From assembly GCA_022511205.1 (NCBI GenBank), contig JAFLRY010000003.1, forward strand, positions 37,633 to 101,632: a stretch of DNA of 64,000 nucleotides, in the 5' to 3' direction. This stretch comes from Eubacterium sp. (GTDB lineage: Bacteria; Bacillota; Clostridia; Oscillospirales; Acutalibacteraceae). Below, one piece after another: positions 47,751-57,342 of this stretch. The notes under the pieces are model-generated. The model was not told the DNA's origin. It saw only the letters and a program-made list of their open reading frames with translations, and made no database searches. The position numbers and the translations under genes were made by a program. Position 1 is the stretch's first letter. Each line of letters begins with the position of its first letter.

Positions 47751-48605
47751 ATGGCTATAATAGACGGAAAAGCGGTTTCCAAAGCAGTTCGTGAGCGAGT
47801 TGCAAAGGAAACGGCAGAACTCAAAGAAAAAGGTATAGTTCCCGGTTTGGCGGTAATTATCGTGGGCGAAGACCCTGCTTCACAGGTTTACGTAAGAAAT
47901 AAGGAAAAGGCGTGCGAGGAAGTGGGCTTTTACAGCGAGAAATTCGCGCTCCCCGAAAGCACCACGCAGGAGGAGCTGAACGCCCTCGTTAAAGCGCTCA
48001 ACGCCCGCAAGGATATAAACGGAATACTCTGCCAGCTTCCTCTTCCGAAGCACCTTGACGATAAAGAGGTAATCAATCTTATCGATCCCGCCAAAGACGT
48101 GGATGCGTTCCACCCCGTAAATGTTGGCACCATAATGATCGGCGATTACAATTTCCTGCCCTGCACCCCCGCGGGCGTTATGGAGCTTATCCACTCAACG
48201 GGCGTTGACGTGTGCGGCAAAAAGGCAGTCGTTATCGGCAGAAGCAATATTGTCGGCAAGCCCATGGCAATGCTTCTTCTCCACGAAAATGCCACGGTAG
48301 AGATAACCCATTCAAGAACGCAAAACCTTGCGGATATCACGAAAGAGGCGGATATTCTCGTTGCGGCGATCGGCAAGGCGAAGTTCGTCACCGCCGATAT
48401 GCTGAAGGACGGCGCGGTGGTTATTGACGTTGGTATGAACCGCGACGAAAACGGCAAGCTCTGCGGAGACGTTGATTTTGAAGCCGTTAAGGATAAATGC
48501 TCCTTCATCACGCCCGTCCCCGGCGGAGTAGGCCCTATGACCATTTCCATGCTTATGCAAAACACCCTCACCGCCGCCAAAATACAGAATGGTATTAACG
48601 GATAA
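47751..48605 (+). CDS. folD: Methylenetetrahydrofolate dehydrogenase/cyclohydrolase
   Basis: A 284-residue bifunctional enzyme of one-carbon metabolism, interconverting 5,10-methylene-, methenyl- and 10-formyl-tetrahydrofolate. The catalytic Tyr/Lys region reads [14 protein letters not shown], and the substrate and NADP motifs [20 protein letters not shown] and [11 protein letters not shown] are standard. ATG at 47751 is preferred over ATG at 47745 because GGAGG lies seven bases upstream. It follows lgt directly. Confidence 0.95.
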   Translation: MAIIDGKAVSKAVRERVAKETAELKEKGIVPGLAVIIVGEDPASQVYVRNKEKACEEVGFYSEKFALPESTTQEELNALVKALNARKDINGILCQLPLPKHLDDKEVINLIDPAKDVDAFHPVNVGTIMIGDYNFLPCTPAGVMELIHSTGVDVCGKKAVVIGRSNIVGKPMAMLLLHENATVEITHSRTQNLADITKEADILVAAIGKAKFVTADMLKDGAVVIDVGMNRDENGKLCGDVDFEAVKDKCSFITPVPGGVGPMTISMLMQNTLTAAKIQNGING

Positions 48606-48606
48606 A

Positions 48607-49602
48607 ATGGAAGACAGGGATTTTGTCAAAAAGATATGTGTTGAATTGAATCTCGGCGCTCCCAAAGGCGTTAAAAGTGTATCGGGCGGATATATGCACA
48701 AAATGTACCGTCTGAAAACAGATAGTGGCGTTTACGCAGTTAAAATACTGAACTCGGAGATAATGAAACGCCCCGATGTTTTTGATAATTACGCCATTGC
48801 GGAAGTTTTGGAGCAAAAGTTATCCGACCATAATATTCCAATAGTGCCAGCCTTGAAATTGAATAATCAAAAAATGCAGTGCGTTGACGGCAGACATTTT
48901 TACGTTTTCGATTGGGTAAAAGGAAAATCGCTGAAGGAGCATAAAATAAAAAAAGAGCATTGCGCTCTTATGGGAACAATTCTGGCAAAAATACATAAAA
49001 TCGAGATCAGAACGGACGCTACTATAAAAGATGACATTCTCATAGATTGGGATAATTATATCAGCAAAGCAAAGAAGACTTGTCCTGAAATTGAGCCGCT
49101 GTTATCCAAAAACAGAGCAATTTTATATAACTGTTTGCAAAAAGGCAACGAAGCGATGAAGAATCTTCCGCGTATCTCCTGTATAAGCAATGGCGATATG
49201 GACGGTAAAAACGTTTTATGGCATAAGGGAAGGCCGTTGCTTATTGATTTAGAAAGTCTTAATTACGGAAATCCTTACACGGAGCTTTTTCAACTCGCAC
49301 TTTGCTGGAGCGGATATGAAAGCTGTCGCATTAATTTTGATTTGCTTGATTCGTTTATAAGTGCTTATATAACGGAATTCGGCAGATTTGACGCGGATTG
49401 GACAGACCTTTACTTTAGCAACGTCGGCAGACTTGAATGGCTTGAATATAATATCAAGCGTGCGTTGATGATCGAATGTGCCGATGAAAATGAGCGCAAG
49501 CTTGGAATAGAGCAAGTTAAAGAAACCATGGCGCACATTGTTTATTATGAAGAAATAAATGATAGACTAATAACACATCTTGAAAAAGTATTTGTTAATT
49601 AA
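48607..49602 (+). CDS. Aminoglycoside-phosphotransferase-fold kinase
   Basis: A 331-residue protein of the APH/choline-kinase/CotS-like fold. The catalytic loop is ISNGDMDGKNVL, with the catalytic Asp in NGDMDGKN, and PLLIDLESLNYGNP carries the metal-binding Asp. Near the N-terminus, VSGGYMHKMYRLKTD is the nucleotide loop. The substrate is unknown. The ATG at 48607 is one base after the folD stop; an in-frame ATG at 48589 overlaps folD. The gene uses more AT-rich codons than folD. Confidence 0.83.
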   Translation: MEDRDFVKKICVELNLGAPKGVKSVSGGYMHKMYRLKTDSGVYAVKILNSEIMKRPDVFDNYAIAEVLEQKLSDHNIPIVPALKLNNQKMQCVDGRHFYVFDWVKGKSLKEHKIKKEHCALMGTILAKIHKIEIRTDATIKDDILIDWDNYISKAKKTCPEIEPLLSKNRAILYNCLQKGNEAMKNLPRISCISNGDMDGKNVLWHKGRPLLIDLESLNYGNPYTELFQLALCWSGYESCRINFDLLDSFISAYITEFGRFDADWTDLYFSNVGRLEWLEYNIKRALMIECADENERKLGIEQVKETMAHIVYYEEINDRLITHLEKVFVN

Positions 49603-49626
49603 TTGCATTGAATATATAATTACATA

Positions 49627-49657
49627 AAAACGGACACGGTTTTGCCGTGTCCGTTTT
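49627..49657. terminator. Bidirectional terminator
   Basis: AAAACGGACACGG (49627-49639) and CCGTGTCCGTTTT (49645-49657) form a perfect 13-bp stem between convergent genes. Confidence 0.92.
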
Positions 49658-49670
49658 GCTGTTGTTAAGT

Positions 49671-51038
49671 TTAATCCTCAAGTATCAACTCCGCGTTGTA
49701 ATCGTCTATGTCGTAATTGCCAGCTGAGTTTTTGAGGAGATCGTAAAGCTCAACCTTTTCTCCGTCCGTGTTTTTAAGATTGACCTTTTTAAGCAGGAAA
49801 TTGAAGCGCTTAAGCACTCGCAGGAAAATATCGCCCTTGGGCGTACCCTCCTTAAAGGCCTGGTTGCCGCTGAATACCTGCCTAACAAGCTCGGTGATAT
49901 AATCCTTGAGAAGCATTTTCTTAATGGATCTATCGCATTTCACGCAGAGTAGTCTTGCCGCACCGCCCACGGTGAGCTTATCAAGAAGCTTTCCTATCTT
50001 TTTCGTGATGGGGAATAGGTTTTTCTTGTCGCCCGCACCGAAGCGTCTGAGTATCCTTTCGGGATTCTCTTTCATATCGGCGAGCATATTCAGTATCATA
50101 CTGTCAAACATATCGTCAAGATATTTCGTACAGCTTCTGCCGCCCGTGTCCCACTCAAAATCGGGGCAGTTGATCGTCTCGATCTTGATTTTTTTAGGGC
50201 TTTCAACGGTAACGAGGCGCATTACCGAGGGGCTGGCGATTATAGAGCCGGTGCAAACGTCATAGAGCTTGTTGCCCTTTTCGGTGACCTTAAGGTTAAT
50301 GCTCTGGTTGTGCATATGCCCTGTGAATACCACGTGAACGCCCTCGTCCGCAAGCATAGTTGAAATCTCGCCCGCGTTCTTTTGAACGGCGGAGGGAACG
50401 ATCGAGAGGATCGGCTGACCGGCAAGCAGAGGATAGTGGTTCATGGCTATCATCATCTGTCCGTCCTCGCGCGCCTGCTTCGTCTGCTCCTTTATCCAGG
50501 CGATTTGCTCTTCATCGTAGGTTTTGAAGTCTCTGCAATTGCCGTCGTTATTGAGCGCCAGCAGGCGAACGCCGTCGCAAAGCTGAGCAACGTAGGAAAG
50601 ATGCTTTCTGTCCACCGCGATAGCGTCCTTGAAGCCGTATTCATAGTAGAGGTCAAAAAGCTCATCGCGCGGCGTAGCCCTCGGCGCGTGCCTGCCCTCG
50701 TCGTCAAAGCAAAAGGCGTTATCGTCCTCACGCTTGAAATCGTGGTCGGCAGTAATAACGAAAACTCTTTTTCCGTTTTCCTTAAGCTTTTTCAGCAACT
50801 CGATGAAGCCGAGATGGCTCTCGTATTCGCCGTTAAAGGAAAGGTCTCCCGCAATGAGCACGGTATCTGTGAGATCGGTTTTATCTACCCAATCAAAAAC
50901 GGCGTTATTTATGGCTTCAGTCTCCGCAAAGCACTTTTGCTCGAAGCGCATAAACTCGTCATATTCTTTGCCCCAGCAACCGAGGGAGTGCTTAAAAAAG
51001 TGGGTGTCAGTTAAAAGTAAAAAATTAAAATTTTCCAT
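49671..51038 (-). CDS. Calcineurin-like metallophosphoesterase downstream of a GPH transporter
   Basis: A 455-residue cytoplasmic phosphoesterase. Metal motifs are LTDTHFF at residues 8-14, IAGDLSFNGEY, ITADHDFK with Asp replacing the usual Asn region, AMNHYPL and FTGHMHNQS. No signal peptide is seen. The C-terminal ~170 residues form a separate all-helical region with no recognised motif. It lies 9 bp downstream of the GPH transporter gene on the same strand, so the substrate may be a compound brought in by that transporter, for example a sugar-phosphate diester. Confidence 0.85.
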   Translation of the reverse strand: MENFNFLLLTDTHFFKHSLGCWGKEYDEFMRFEQKCFAETEAINNAVFDWVDKTDLTDTVLIAGDLSFNGEYESHLGFIELLKKLKENGKRVFVITADHDFKREDDNAFCFDDEGRHAPRATPRDELFDLYYEYGFKDAIAVDRKHLSYVAQLCDGVRLLALNNDGNCRDFKTYDEEQIAWIKEQTKQAREDGQMMIAMNHYPLLAGQPILSIVPSAVQKNAGEISTMLADEGVHVVFTGHMHNQSINLKVTEKGNKLYDVCTGSIIASPSVMRLVTVESPKKIKIETINCPDFEWDTGGRSCTKYLDDMFDSMILNMLADMKENPERILRRFGAGDKKNLFPITKKIGKLLDKLTVGGAARLLCVKCDRSIKKMLLKDYITELVRQVFSGNQAFKEGTPKGDIFLRVLKRFNFLLKKVNLKNTDGEKVELYDLLKNSAGNYDIDDYNAELILED

Positions 51039-51047
51039 AGTATCTCC

Positions 51048-52526
51048 TTATTCTGCTTGTGCCTGTGTGTCTGTATCGGCTACCGCGTTGCCCTCTGCAA
51101 GCTGCTTTTCGCGAAGGGCGATTACGGCGTTGTGAACGTCCTCTTTCGTTTTTCCTGTGAATTTATAGAAGAAGAAGGGAACGCCCGCAAGGAACATCAT
51201 AAGTCCGTGAACAACGGTGTAGAAGAACAACATAAGTATTTTTGTTCTGAGGCTTTGCTCGGGATTGGGAACGAGATCGGTGGGCTGAACATAGCCGATT
51301 ATGGATATTCCGCCGATAGTTCCGTAAAGAACCTTTGGAGCGATAACGTTTGCGATAGTACCGCTTATCAGCGTACCGATACCGATAATAAAGGGAAGCG
51401 TGGCGTCAAGCCTCTTTCCGCTCTTGAGCTCGATATCCTCAAGCACGTCTGCCTTAAACATATTGGGAAGCAGATTTGATGCGCCGAACTGAAGCCCGAT
51501 AAGGAACAGGAACACGATAAATACGATTTGAAGAACGGAGCTTCCGTTTTGGAAATAGATATATCCAACTGTGAATGCCGCAATATTGATGAGCACGGAG
51601 TAAATACCGCTGGCAATATAAAGCACTTTAGAGTTGAACTTCTTAAGCAGGAAATTGATAAGGAGCATACCGACTGCCGTGCCGATACCGGTGGGCAGAC
51701 CGAAGAGCAGGAATTTATCGGTGCTGCCGAGGAGCGCCGCCGCAAGGAAAACACCCATAAAGGTTGAGATATTTCTGAAAGTCTTGAGAAATTCGGAAAT
51801 GATGATAACCCAAGCGTATTTGTTTGTTAAAATGTCTTTAAATCCCTTAAAAGGATTCTGTTTTGCCGCGGTGTAGGAAACGCGTTCCTTGATCGCGTTC
51901 ATACCGAGAAGTACGGTGATAGTACCGATTACCGCACAGAGAGCAGCTGTTACTATGTACTTCGTTCCCTCGTCCTTAATGAATAAGCCTATTACGAGAA
52001 TTATTACGAGGGGAGCGGAGTTGCCCACCGCGGAGGAAATGCCTCTAAACGAAATAACCTCGTCGCGCTCCTTCATATTCGGGGTCATAACGAAGGAAAC
52101 CATGTCTACCGAGCTGCAGAAGTTGGTGCAGAGCGCCCAACCGAGTGCGATTGCGGTTATGTAAACCATAAGCAGTGTGCCTGTAAGGGCAGGAGGAGTC
52201 CAGAACGTGAGGACGAGACAAACGCCCGTGGGGATCGCAAAGGAAAGGGCGAGGGGTCTGAATTTGCCCTTTTTACCCATTTTTCTTCCGTCGATATACA
52301 TACTGATAAAGAAATTCATAAAAAACGGGATAACGCTTATTAGGCCGTTGAAAAGCGCGGCTTGATTGTCTGTTAATCTGAGAACGTTAACGAGGTATGC
52401 GTTGCGGTACGAACCCATCATACCCGTCATATTCGTGTAGAAAAATACCGCACAGAGGTACAGTATCCATTCCTTCATTTTCAAATGCCTTGCGTTGACA
52501 TCTGTAATGGCGCTTTGAGTTGGCAT
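51048..52526 (-). CDS. GPH/MFS-family sugar transporter
   Basis: A 492-residue membrane protein with about twelve spans. The N-terminal region FYTNMTGMMGSYRNAYLVNVL and the central segment YTAAKQNPFKGFKDILTNKYAW are typical of the glycoside-pentoside-hexuronide transporter group (MFS_2). A charged tail of 35 residues ends the protein. It probably imports an oligosaccharide or glycoside by cation symport. It is the first gene of a two-gene unit with the metallophosphoesterase. Confidence 0.86.
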   Translation of the reverse strand: MPTQSAITDVNARHLKMKEWILYLCAVFFYTNMTGMMGSYRNAYLVNVLRLTDNQAALFNGLISVIPFFMNFFISMYIDGRKMGKKGKFRPLALSFAIPTGVCLVLTFWTPPALTGTLLMVYITAIALGWALCTNFCSSVDMVSFVMTPNMKERDEVISFRGISSAVGNSAPLVIILVIGLFIKDEGTKYIVTAALCAVIGTITVLLGMNAIKERVSYTAAKQNPFKGFKDILTNKYAWVIIISEFLKTFRNISTFMGVFLAAALLGSTDKFLLFGLPTGIGTAVGMLLINFLLKKFNSKVLYIASGIYSVLINIAAFTVGYIYFQNGSSVLQIVFIVFLFLIGLQFGASNLLPNMFKADVLEDIELKSGKRLDATLPFIIGIGTLISGTIANVIAPKVLYGTIGGISIIGYVQPTDLVPNPEQSLRTKILMLFFYTVVHGLMMFLAGVPFFFYKFTGKTKEDVHNAVIALREKQLAEGNAVADTDTQAQAE

Positions 52527-52639
52527 AAATATTGCCCCTTTATTTTTAAGTATTTATAACAATATCTTATCAAAATACAGAATATTATTTCAATTATTTT
52601 ATTAACCAAAAATACGGCTCTGTATTTGTTGACTATCAA

Positions 52640-52671
52640 CTAAAAAATAAACCGACGGCAAGTCGCCGTCG
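52640..52671 (-). terminator. Terminator of the CDP-alcohol transferase gene
   Basis: CCGACGGC (52652-52659) pairs with GCCGTCGG (52664-52671); on the minus strand TTTATTTTTT follows. Confidence 0.88.
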
Positions 52672-52690
52672 GCTCGATTGGATCATCAAA

Positions 52691-53260
52691 TTATAAGTTG
52701 AAAAGCTGTTTTAAGGAGGTAATATCTGTAAGCTGCTCTTTGCTCTTAAGCTGAATGTATATAGTTTCAATAGCGGAGATCGTTGCGACAACGCAGATAA
52801 CGGTCAGGCAAATTATGTTGTTGTTCGGGATACTCTCCGTCATTCTCAGCAGAAGCGGGAGGATAAACAGAACCGCGCCGAGCACCTTTCCGAAAAGGGA
52901 ATGGATAAGATAGAATTCGCCGAAGCGTTTCTTTGCGATTATGCCGGCAAGAATGTTGCCGAGCATAGCAATTATGTACCAGACAAACGCCCAACCGGGA
53001 ACGAGATTTTGAACGATCAGTATTTTTACGAAGGCAAGGTAAGTGAGTACGTCGCCGATCGTATCCAAAGCGGCGCCGAGAGTGCTGCTGATATTCAGCT
53101 TTCTGGCAAGCTTGCCGTCCACAAAATCGCTCAATCCGCAGAAAACGTATACTATAACGAACGGATATGAAACCTTGGTGAAAAAGAAAAGTGATATCGC
53201 GGCGATGATCCTTGCCGTGGATATAATGTTAGCACACTGCTTTCTAAAGAATTCTTTCAT
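52691..53260 (-). CDS. CDP-alcohol phosphatidyltransferase family protein
   Basis: A 189-residue membrane enzyme of phospholipid synthesis. The family signature DG-x2-AR-x8-G-x3-D-x3-D is present as DGKLARKLNISS followed by TLGAALDTIGD, binding Mg and the CDP moiety. Six or so membrane spans are seen. The alcohol acceptor cannot be told from the sequence; glycerol-3-phosphate (PgsA-type) or another polyol is possible. It is monocistronic, with its own terminator. Confidence 0.88.
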   Translation of the reverse strand: MKEFFRKQCANIISTARIIAAISLFFFTKVSYPFVIVYVFCGLSDFVDGKLARKLNISSTLGAALDTIGDVLTYLAFVKILIVQNLVPGWAFVWYIIAMLGNILAGIIAKKRFGEFYLIHSLFGKVLGAVLFILPLLLRMTESIPNNNIICLTVICVVATISAIETIYIQLKSKEQLTDITSLKQLFNL

Positions 53261-53410
53261 TTATAATTCCCCCTTGCAACATCTATAGTACATTAAAACA
53301 TATTTTCAGCAAAAAAGCAATCAGAAATTATTACATTTCAATAAAAACGTATATTAATTAATAAAATGTTTACAAAATGAAAGAATGCGCAAAACGCTGT
53401 TTAATACGTG

Positions 53411-54289
53411 CTAATCGGAATTTCTTTTGGTTACAGGCACCCATATTTCACATCTGTAATCGGAAGCGTTCATATCCAGCGAGGGATAGGCTTCTATATC
53501 CATTTCATAGGTCGGCTCATAGAGCGAAGAGGGGAAAAATTCCGAGATGATCCTGTGCCACGTTTCCTGCACCGATTTCGGCAGTTCACCTATGGATTCG
53601 AAAACCGCCCAAGTTCTTGCGGGTACCGTGTTGAGTCTGAAGCCCTCAGGCACGGCGCAGTCCTTATCGCACGGCGCGGCAATGGAGTATTCAAAGGTCT
53701 TTTTATCCTTTGGAATATTTCCGTAGCAGATACCGAAAATATATGTTTTATCATTCGTCAGCTCCAGCAGGGTCTTAACGGTTCCGTCATTGTGGGAAGC
53801 AGTCCAGAAATCGGGAATGGTGTTTTTGTTTTTAGAATCGTCAATATCCTGAACGGATACCTTTTCAAGCACTGTGAATGCTTCTTTTTCAATAATTTTG
53901 TAGTTCATCGTACTACCGCCTTTCAATGAAATATTCACGTAAAGTTTTGAAAATGACCTAAGCTGTGAGCCGTCTTTTTTCGCTTGAGAGGGCGTTATGC
54001 CGTGGAATTTTGAAAAAGCGCGGGCGAAACTTTCGGGGCTGTCATACCCGTATTTCAGCGCAATATCTATTACTTTGCTGTTTTTAGCGGAAAGCTCAAT
54101 TCCCGCAAGGGTAAGCCGCCTGTTTCTGATGTATTCACCCAGCGAATAGCCGCATAACGCGCCGAAAATACGCTGAAAATAAAAGCTTGAAGAAGCCGCG
54201 CGCTTTGCTATCTCCTCAAAATCCAGCTCCTCGGTGATATGTGCTTCAATGTAATCAACGGCGTTTTGTATTCCCACAGCCCAATCCAT
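53411..54289 (-). CDS. AraC-family regulator with GyrI-like effector domain
   Basis: A 292-residue transcription factor. The N-terminal AraC double HTH reads FEEIAKRAASSSFYFQRIF and KVIDIALKYGYDSPESFARAFSKFHG at residues 22-95. The C-terminal GyrI-like domain (about 130-290) contains FGICYGNIPKDKKTFEYSIAA and PARTWAVFES, a SOUL-like pocket for a small hydrophobic or drug-type ligand. AAAGGAGTG precedes the ATG. It is divergent from the transporter at 54475 across about 185 bp and may control it. Confidence 0.92.
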   Translation of the reverse strand: MDWAVGIQNAVDYIEAHITEELDFEEIAKRAASSSFYFQRIFGALCGYSLGEYIRNRRLTLAGIELSAKNSKVIDIALKYGYDSPESFARAFSKFHGITPSQAKKDGSQLRSFSKLYVNISLKGGSTMNYKIIEKEAFTVLEKVSVQDIDDSKNKNTIPDFWTASHNDGTVKTLLELTNDKTYIFGICYGNIPKDKKTFEYSIAAPCDKDCAVPEGFRLNTVPARTWAVFESIGELPKSVQETWHRIISEFFPSSLYEPTYEMDIEAYPSLDMNASDYRCEIWVPVTKRNSD

Positions 54290-54474
54290 AATATCACTCC
54301 TTTACGCTGATTTCATTTTAGCTGAATGCGATAAAATTATCCTAACATTTTTTGCCCTTTACTGCAAGATAGGCTGAACGAATTTCACAATTCAATAAAA
54401 TCGTGAAATACCTTTTACTTTTCAATTGCCATATTGCCGAATATCTGTTATATTTAATTGGGGAGTTGATTTAT

Positions 54475-56658
54475 GTGAGTAAAGTCTTTTCATCATTATC
54501 GGGAAAAGCCCGTGATTTTATAGCTACGGGCAAAAAATATTGGAACGAGCCGGCAAAAGGGAATTATGTTCCGTATAAAGAGGTTGTGAACCTCGGCGCG
54601 GCGGGCTTCGGCGTGCATTGGACGTCTACGCTTCCCAGCACCATAGGGCTTGACGCCAGCAACTTTCTCGTTGGCGCGAGTATAGGGCTTCGCCCGATTG
54701 ATTTGTCTATTATGCTGATAGTGGCAAATATTATTGGTATTCCCTTAACTTTTTTCAGAAGCTGGTATTTCGATAACCACCATATGAAGGGCGGAAAATT
54801 TCTTCCGTTCCTGCTTCGAACGCCGTTTCCGATTGTTGCGATCTCAACGTTTTTCGTTTGGCTTCCGTTTGAAAGCTTTGAATACACGGTAAAAGCCGCC
54901 GTTGTATTCACTTTCTATATGATCGTGCAGTTCTTTTTGAGCTTTTACAATGAGGGATGGGCGTATTTACAGCAGATCATTACACCCAACGCGCAGGAGA
55001 GAGCAAATGTTATGAGTATCTCTCAGATCATTTACTCCCTTGCTCCCACGCTTTCAAACCTCATCATTCCAACGATAGCGGGCTTGACCTTTGGTCTCAA
55101 TAATATTCAAACCTACAGGATCATTTATCCCGTATTTTCGTTTATAGGTATTATTATCAACACCATATTCTTCCGCAGGATCAAGGAGCGCCTGATACTT
55201 CCCAAAAGGAAAATGGCGAATATACGCATTATAGACGCTATCCGTGAAGTGTCCAAAAACAAGTATTTCTGGATAACAAACGGAGCGGGATGGATAGGCT
55301 TCCTTGAGGGCGCTTACGGCGTTCTTCTCGGCTGGTCCTTCGTCTATGCCTATAACGGCGAAAAGCAGGCTCAGCTTGGTCTTGTAAACACGATATTGGG
55401 CAACGCGGCGCTGTGGTCCATGATACTTTGCCCCTTCGCCATAAAGCTTATGGGCAAGAGAAATCTGCTTATTTTACATAATTCCTTAAACGTTGTGTTC
55501 TTCGTAATTATGTTCTTCTGTTATAAGAACCTGCTGGCACTGTGCGTGATACTGTTTTTCAACGGCTTTATCAATACGTTCCAGAATATTTATTTCCCCG
55601 GCATTCAGGCGGATATGAAGGACTATCACCAATGGAAAACAGGCGTTCGAATAGACGGATTATTTAAGCCATTAGAACTGATCGGCACGGTGTTGGGATT
55701 TTTCACGGGGCTCGTTCTTCCCACTATCTATGAAAGAATGGGGCTTCACGATGATTATAACGTGCTTTATGACGATACGCTCAGAAACAATCTTTTCCAA
55801 GTGCTTATCATCTGCTCAATAATCGGCGCTATCCTCAATCTGATCCCGTTCTTCTTCTATGATCTCACGGAGAATAAGCACGACGGCTACGTTTACGTTC
55901 TCAAGATCCGCGCTATGTTTGAGGATTACGGCAACGGCGATATAAGCGATGACGAGCTGGTAGAAGCGATGGAGATTATCAACAGAGCAAGAACGCTTGA
56001 GGGCAAGGAAAAACAGCCTGTTGATAAAACGGCGCTTCACAACGCCCGCTCTATGCCGAAGCGAGACGAATATGATAAACAGCTCAGAAAAGAAGCCATA
56101 AAGAAAGCGAAAAAGGAAATCAAAGAAGCAAAGAAATACAATAACGATATTGAAAGCTACGCTATCGTGCTTGACGAGCTGAATAAGTTTGAGACGGAAG
56201 CTTATAAAATTCAGCTTACAGCGGCGAAGAAAACCTACGCCGGCGGTCCGCTTCAAAGCTATTCGGAGCTGTATGAGGAAGAAGCGTTGGCAAAGATGCT
56301 TCCCAATAATACGAAAGAGGAAAAGCAAATACGCTCAAATGCGTTCAATGCTATTCGCACCAAAAGGGCGGCGGCAAAGCTTGTTAAAAAATACGGAATT
56401 GAGAATATCCTTCCGCCTGATGAAAGCAAGCGTGAGGAAATTCAAAACCGCGAAACGCCCACTATAGCCGATACAATGCGCGCCAAGCGTGATTTAAAGG
56501 CGTTCTTGAAAGCGGAATCGATCTACAACCGCGCCACCGCGCCGTATGACAACGCAAGAAATATTCTGATCCAATCGGAAAACTACACCCACCTTGCTGA
56601 AATCGAGGAATTGTACGCAAGCATTCTCGAAAAGCAAAGCACAGTCAGCGTTCAGTAA
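54475..56658 (+). CDS. GPH/MFS-family transporter with long cytoplasmic tail
   Basis: A 727-residue membrane protein. Residues 1-460 form about twelve spans of the GPH (MFS_2) fold, with YFDNHHMKGGKFLPFL in the early cytoplasmic loop and FPGIQADMKDYHQWKTGVR typical of this sub-group. Residues 460-727 form a large charged, mostly helical cytoplasmic region with poly-Lys/Glu heptads (KEAIKKAKKEIKEAKKYNN) predicted to coil. The usual family length is 450-500. GTG at 54475 follows GGGGAG by nine bases; a longer in-frame start at 54403 lacks a good site. The tail's role is unknown. Confidence 0.84.
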   Translation: MSKVFSSLSGKARDFIATGKKYWNEPAKGNYVPYKEVVNLGAAGFGVHWTSTLPSTIGLDASNFLVGASIGLRPIDLSIMLIVANIIGIPLTFFRSWYFDNHHMKGGKFLPFLLRTPFPIVAISTFFVWLPFESFEYTVKAAVVFTFYMIVQFFLSFYNEGWAYLQQIITPNAQERANVMSISQIIYSLAPTLSNLIIPTIAGLTFGLNNIQTYRIIYPVFSFIGIIINTIFFRRIKERLILPKRKMANIRIIDAIREVSKNKYFWITNGAGWIGFLEGAYGVLLGWSFVYAYNGEKQAQLGLVNTILGNAALWSMILCPFAIKLMGKRNLLILHNSLNVVFFVIMFFCYKNLLALCVILFFNGFINTFQNIYFPGIQADMKDYHQWKTGVRIDGLFKPLELIGTVLGFFTGLVLPTIYERMGLHDDYNVLYDDTLRNNLFQVLIICSIIGAILNLIPFFFYDLTENKHDGYVYVLKIRAMFEDYGNGDISDDELVEAMEIINRARTLEGKEKQPVDKTALHNARSMPKRDEYDKQLRKEAIKKAKKEIKEAKKYNNDIESYAIVLDELNKFETEAYKIQLTAAKKTYAGGPLQSYSELYEEEALAKMLPNNTKEEKQIRSNAFNAIRTKRAAAKLVKKYGIENILPPDESKREEIQNRETPTIADTMRAKRDLKAFLKAESIYNRATAPYDNARNILIQSENYTHLAEIEELYASILEKQSTVSVQ

Positions 56659-56726
56659 ACAAAATAAAAAGAGATTATTTTAATAACTATTAAAGGGATA
56701 TCTAATCCTTGGGCTTATTCTGGGCG

Positions 56727-56754
56727 TTGACAGTATAAATGCTTTACATAAAAT
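56727..56754 (+). promoter_or_regulatory. Sigma-A promoter of the 160-aa membrane protein
   Basis: TTGACA (56727-56732), 16-bp spacer, TAAAAT (56749-56754). Confidence 0.66.
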
Positions 56755-56779
56755 TTATGAAATGGAGAGAGGTAATAAA

Positions 56780-57262
56780 ATGATATACGATTACAATGTA
56801 TATTTAAGGCAAAACTGCATAGTTCCTCTATGCCTTGCGCTTTTTACATTGATATGGTTTATCGGATTCCTCGTGTCGTTTTTGAAAGAAAAAAATAAAA
56901 AACAGCTAAAATTTATTCTTTTCTTTCTTATCCCAGCATTCCTTATAACCATCAATTTATTTCCTCTATTACGTGGCGGAATATATTTGTTATTTGAGAA
57001 AGAGACAGATCAGATACAAGTATCGGGAAAAATAGAAGATACAATGGAAATTGATTCCTATACGGGGCAAAAGTATGATACGGAAAATAATCATGGATAT
57101 GGAGAAATCATCGTTGTAAATGGGGAGAAATATTATTTGACAACCTATGGCGACTTTGGTGTAGGAGACGATGTCATTCTCGATGTTTTGCCACGAAGCG
57201 GTTTTGTTTTAAAAATGGAGAGGGCTGATGCCCCGTCAATCAGTGAAACAGAGGACGGTTAA
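56780..57262 (+). CDS. Two-span membrane protein with C-terminal extracytoplasmic beta domain
   Basis: A 160-residue protein I do not recognise. It has two membrane spans at about residues 13-35 and 42-70, then a domain with VSGKIEDTMEIDSYTGQK and GEIIVVNGEKYYLTTYGDFG that reads as a small beta sandwich. ATG at 56780 is selected because GAGAGG lies seven bases upstream. Its AT-rich codon use resembles the 26.6-kb gene. It ends at a strong bidirectional terminator. Confidence 0.74.
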   Translation: MIYDYNVYLRQNCIVPLCLALFTLIWFIGFLVSFLKEKNKKQLKFILFFLIPAFLITINLFPLLRGGIYLLFEKETDQIQVSGKIEDTMEIDSYTGQKYDTENNHGYGEIIVVNGEKYYLTTYGDFGVGDDVILDVLPRSGFVLKMERADAPSISETEDG

Positions 57263-57298
57263 AAAATACGGACAATTCAGCGTGTTGTGATCAGTAAT

Positions 57299-57336
57299 AA
57301 AAAAGAGGTTATCACCATGATAACCTCTTTTTTTTA
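57299..57336. terminator. Bidirectional terminator
   Basis: AAAGAGGTTATCA (57302-57314) and TGATAACCTCTTT (57318-57330) are perfect 13-bp arms with a CCA loop and poly-A/poly-T on the flanks. Confidence 0.93.
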
Positions 57337-57342
57337 GCCTTA

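Noticed and set aside
50382..51014. 210-codon open frame antisense to the second large phosphoesterase
   Set aside because: Shadow of a gene with conserved metal-site residues on the other strand.
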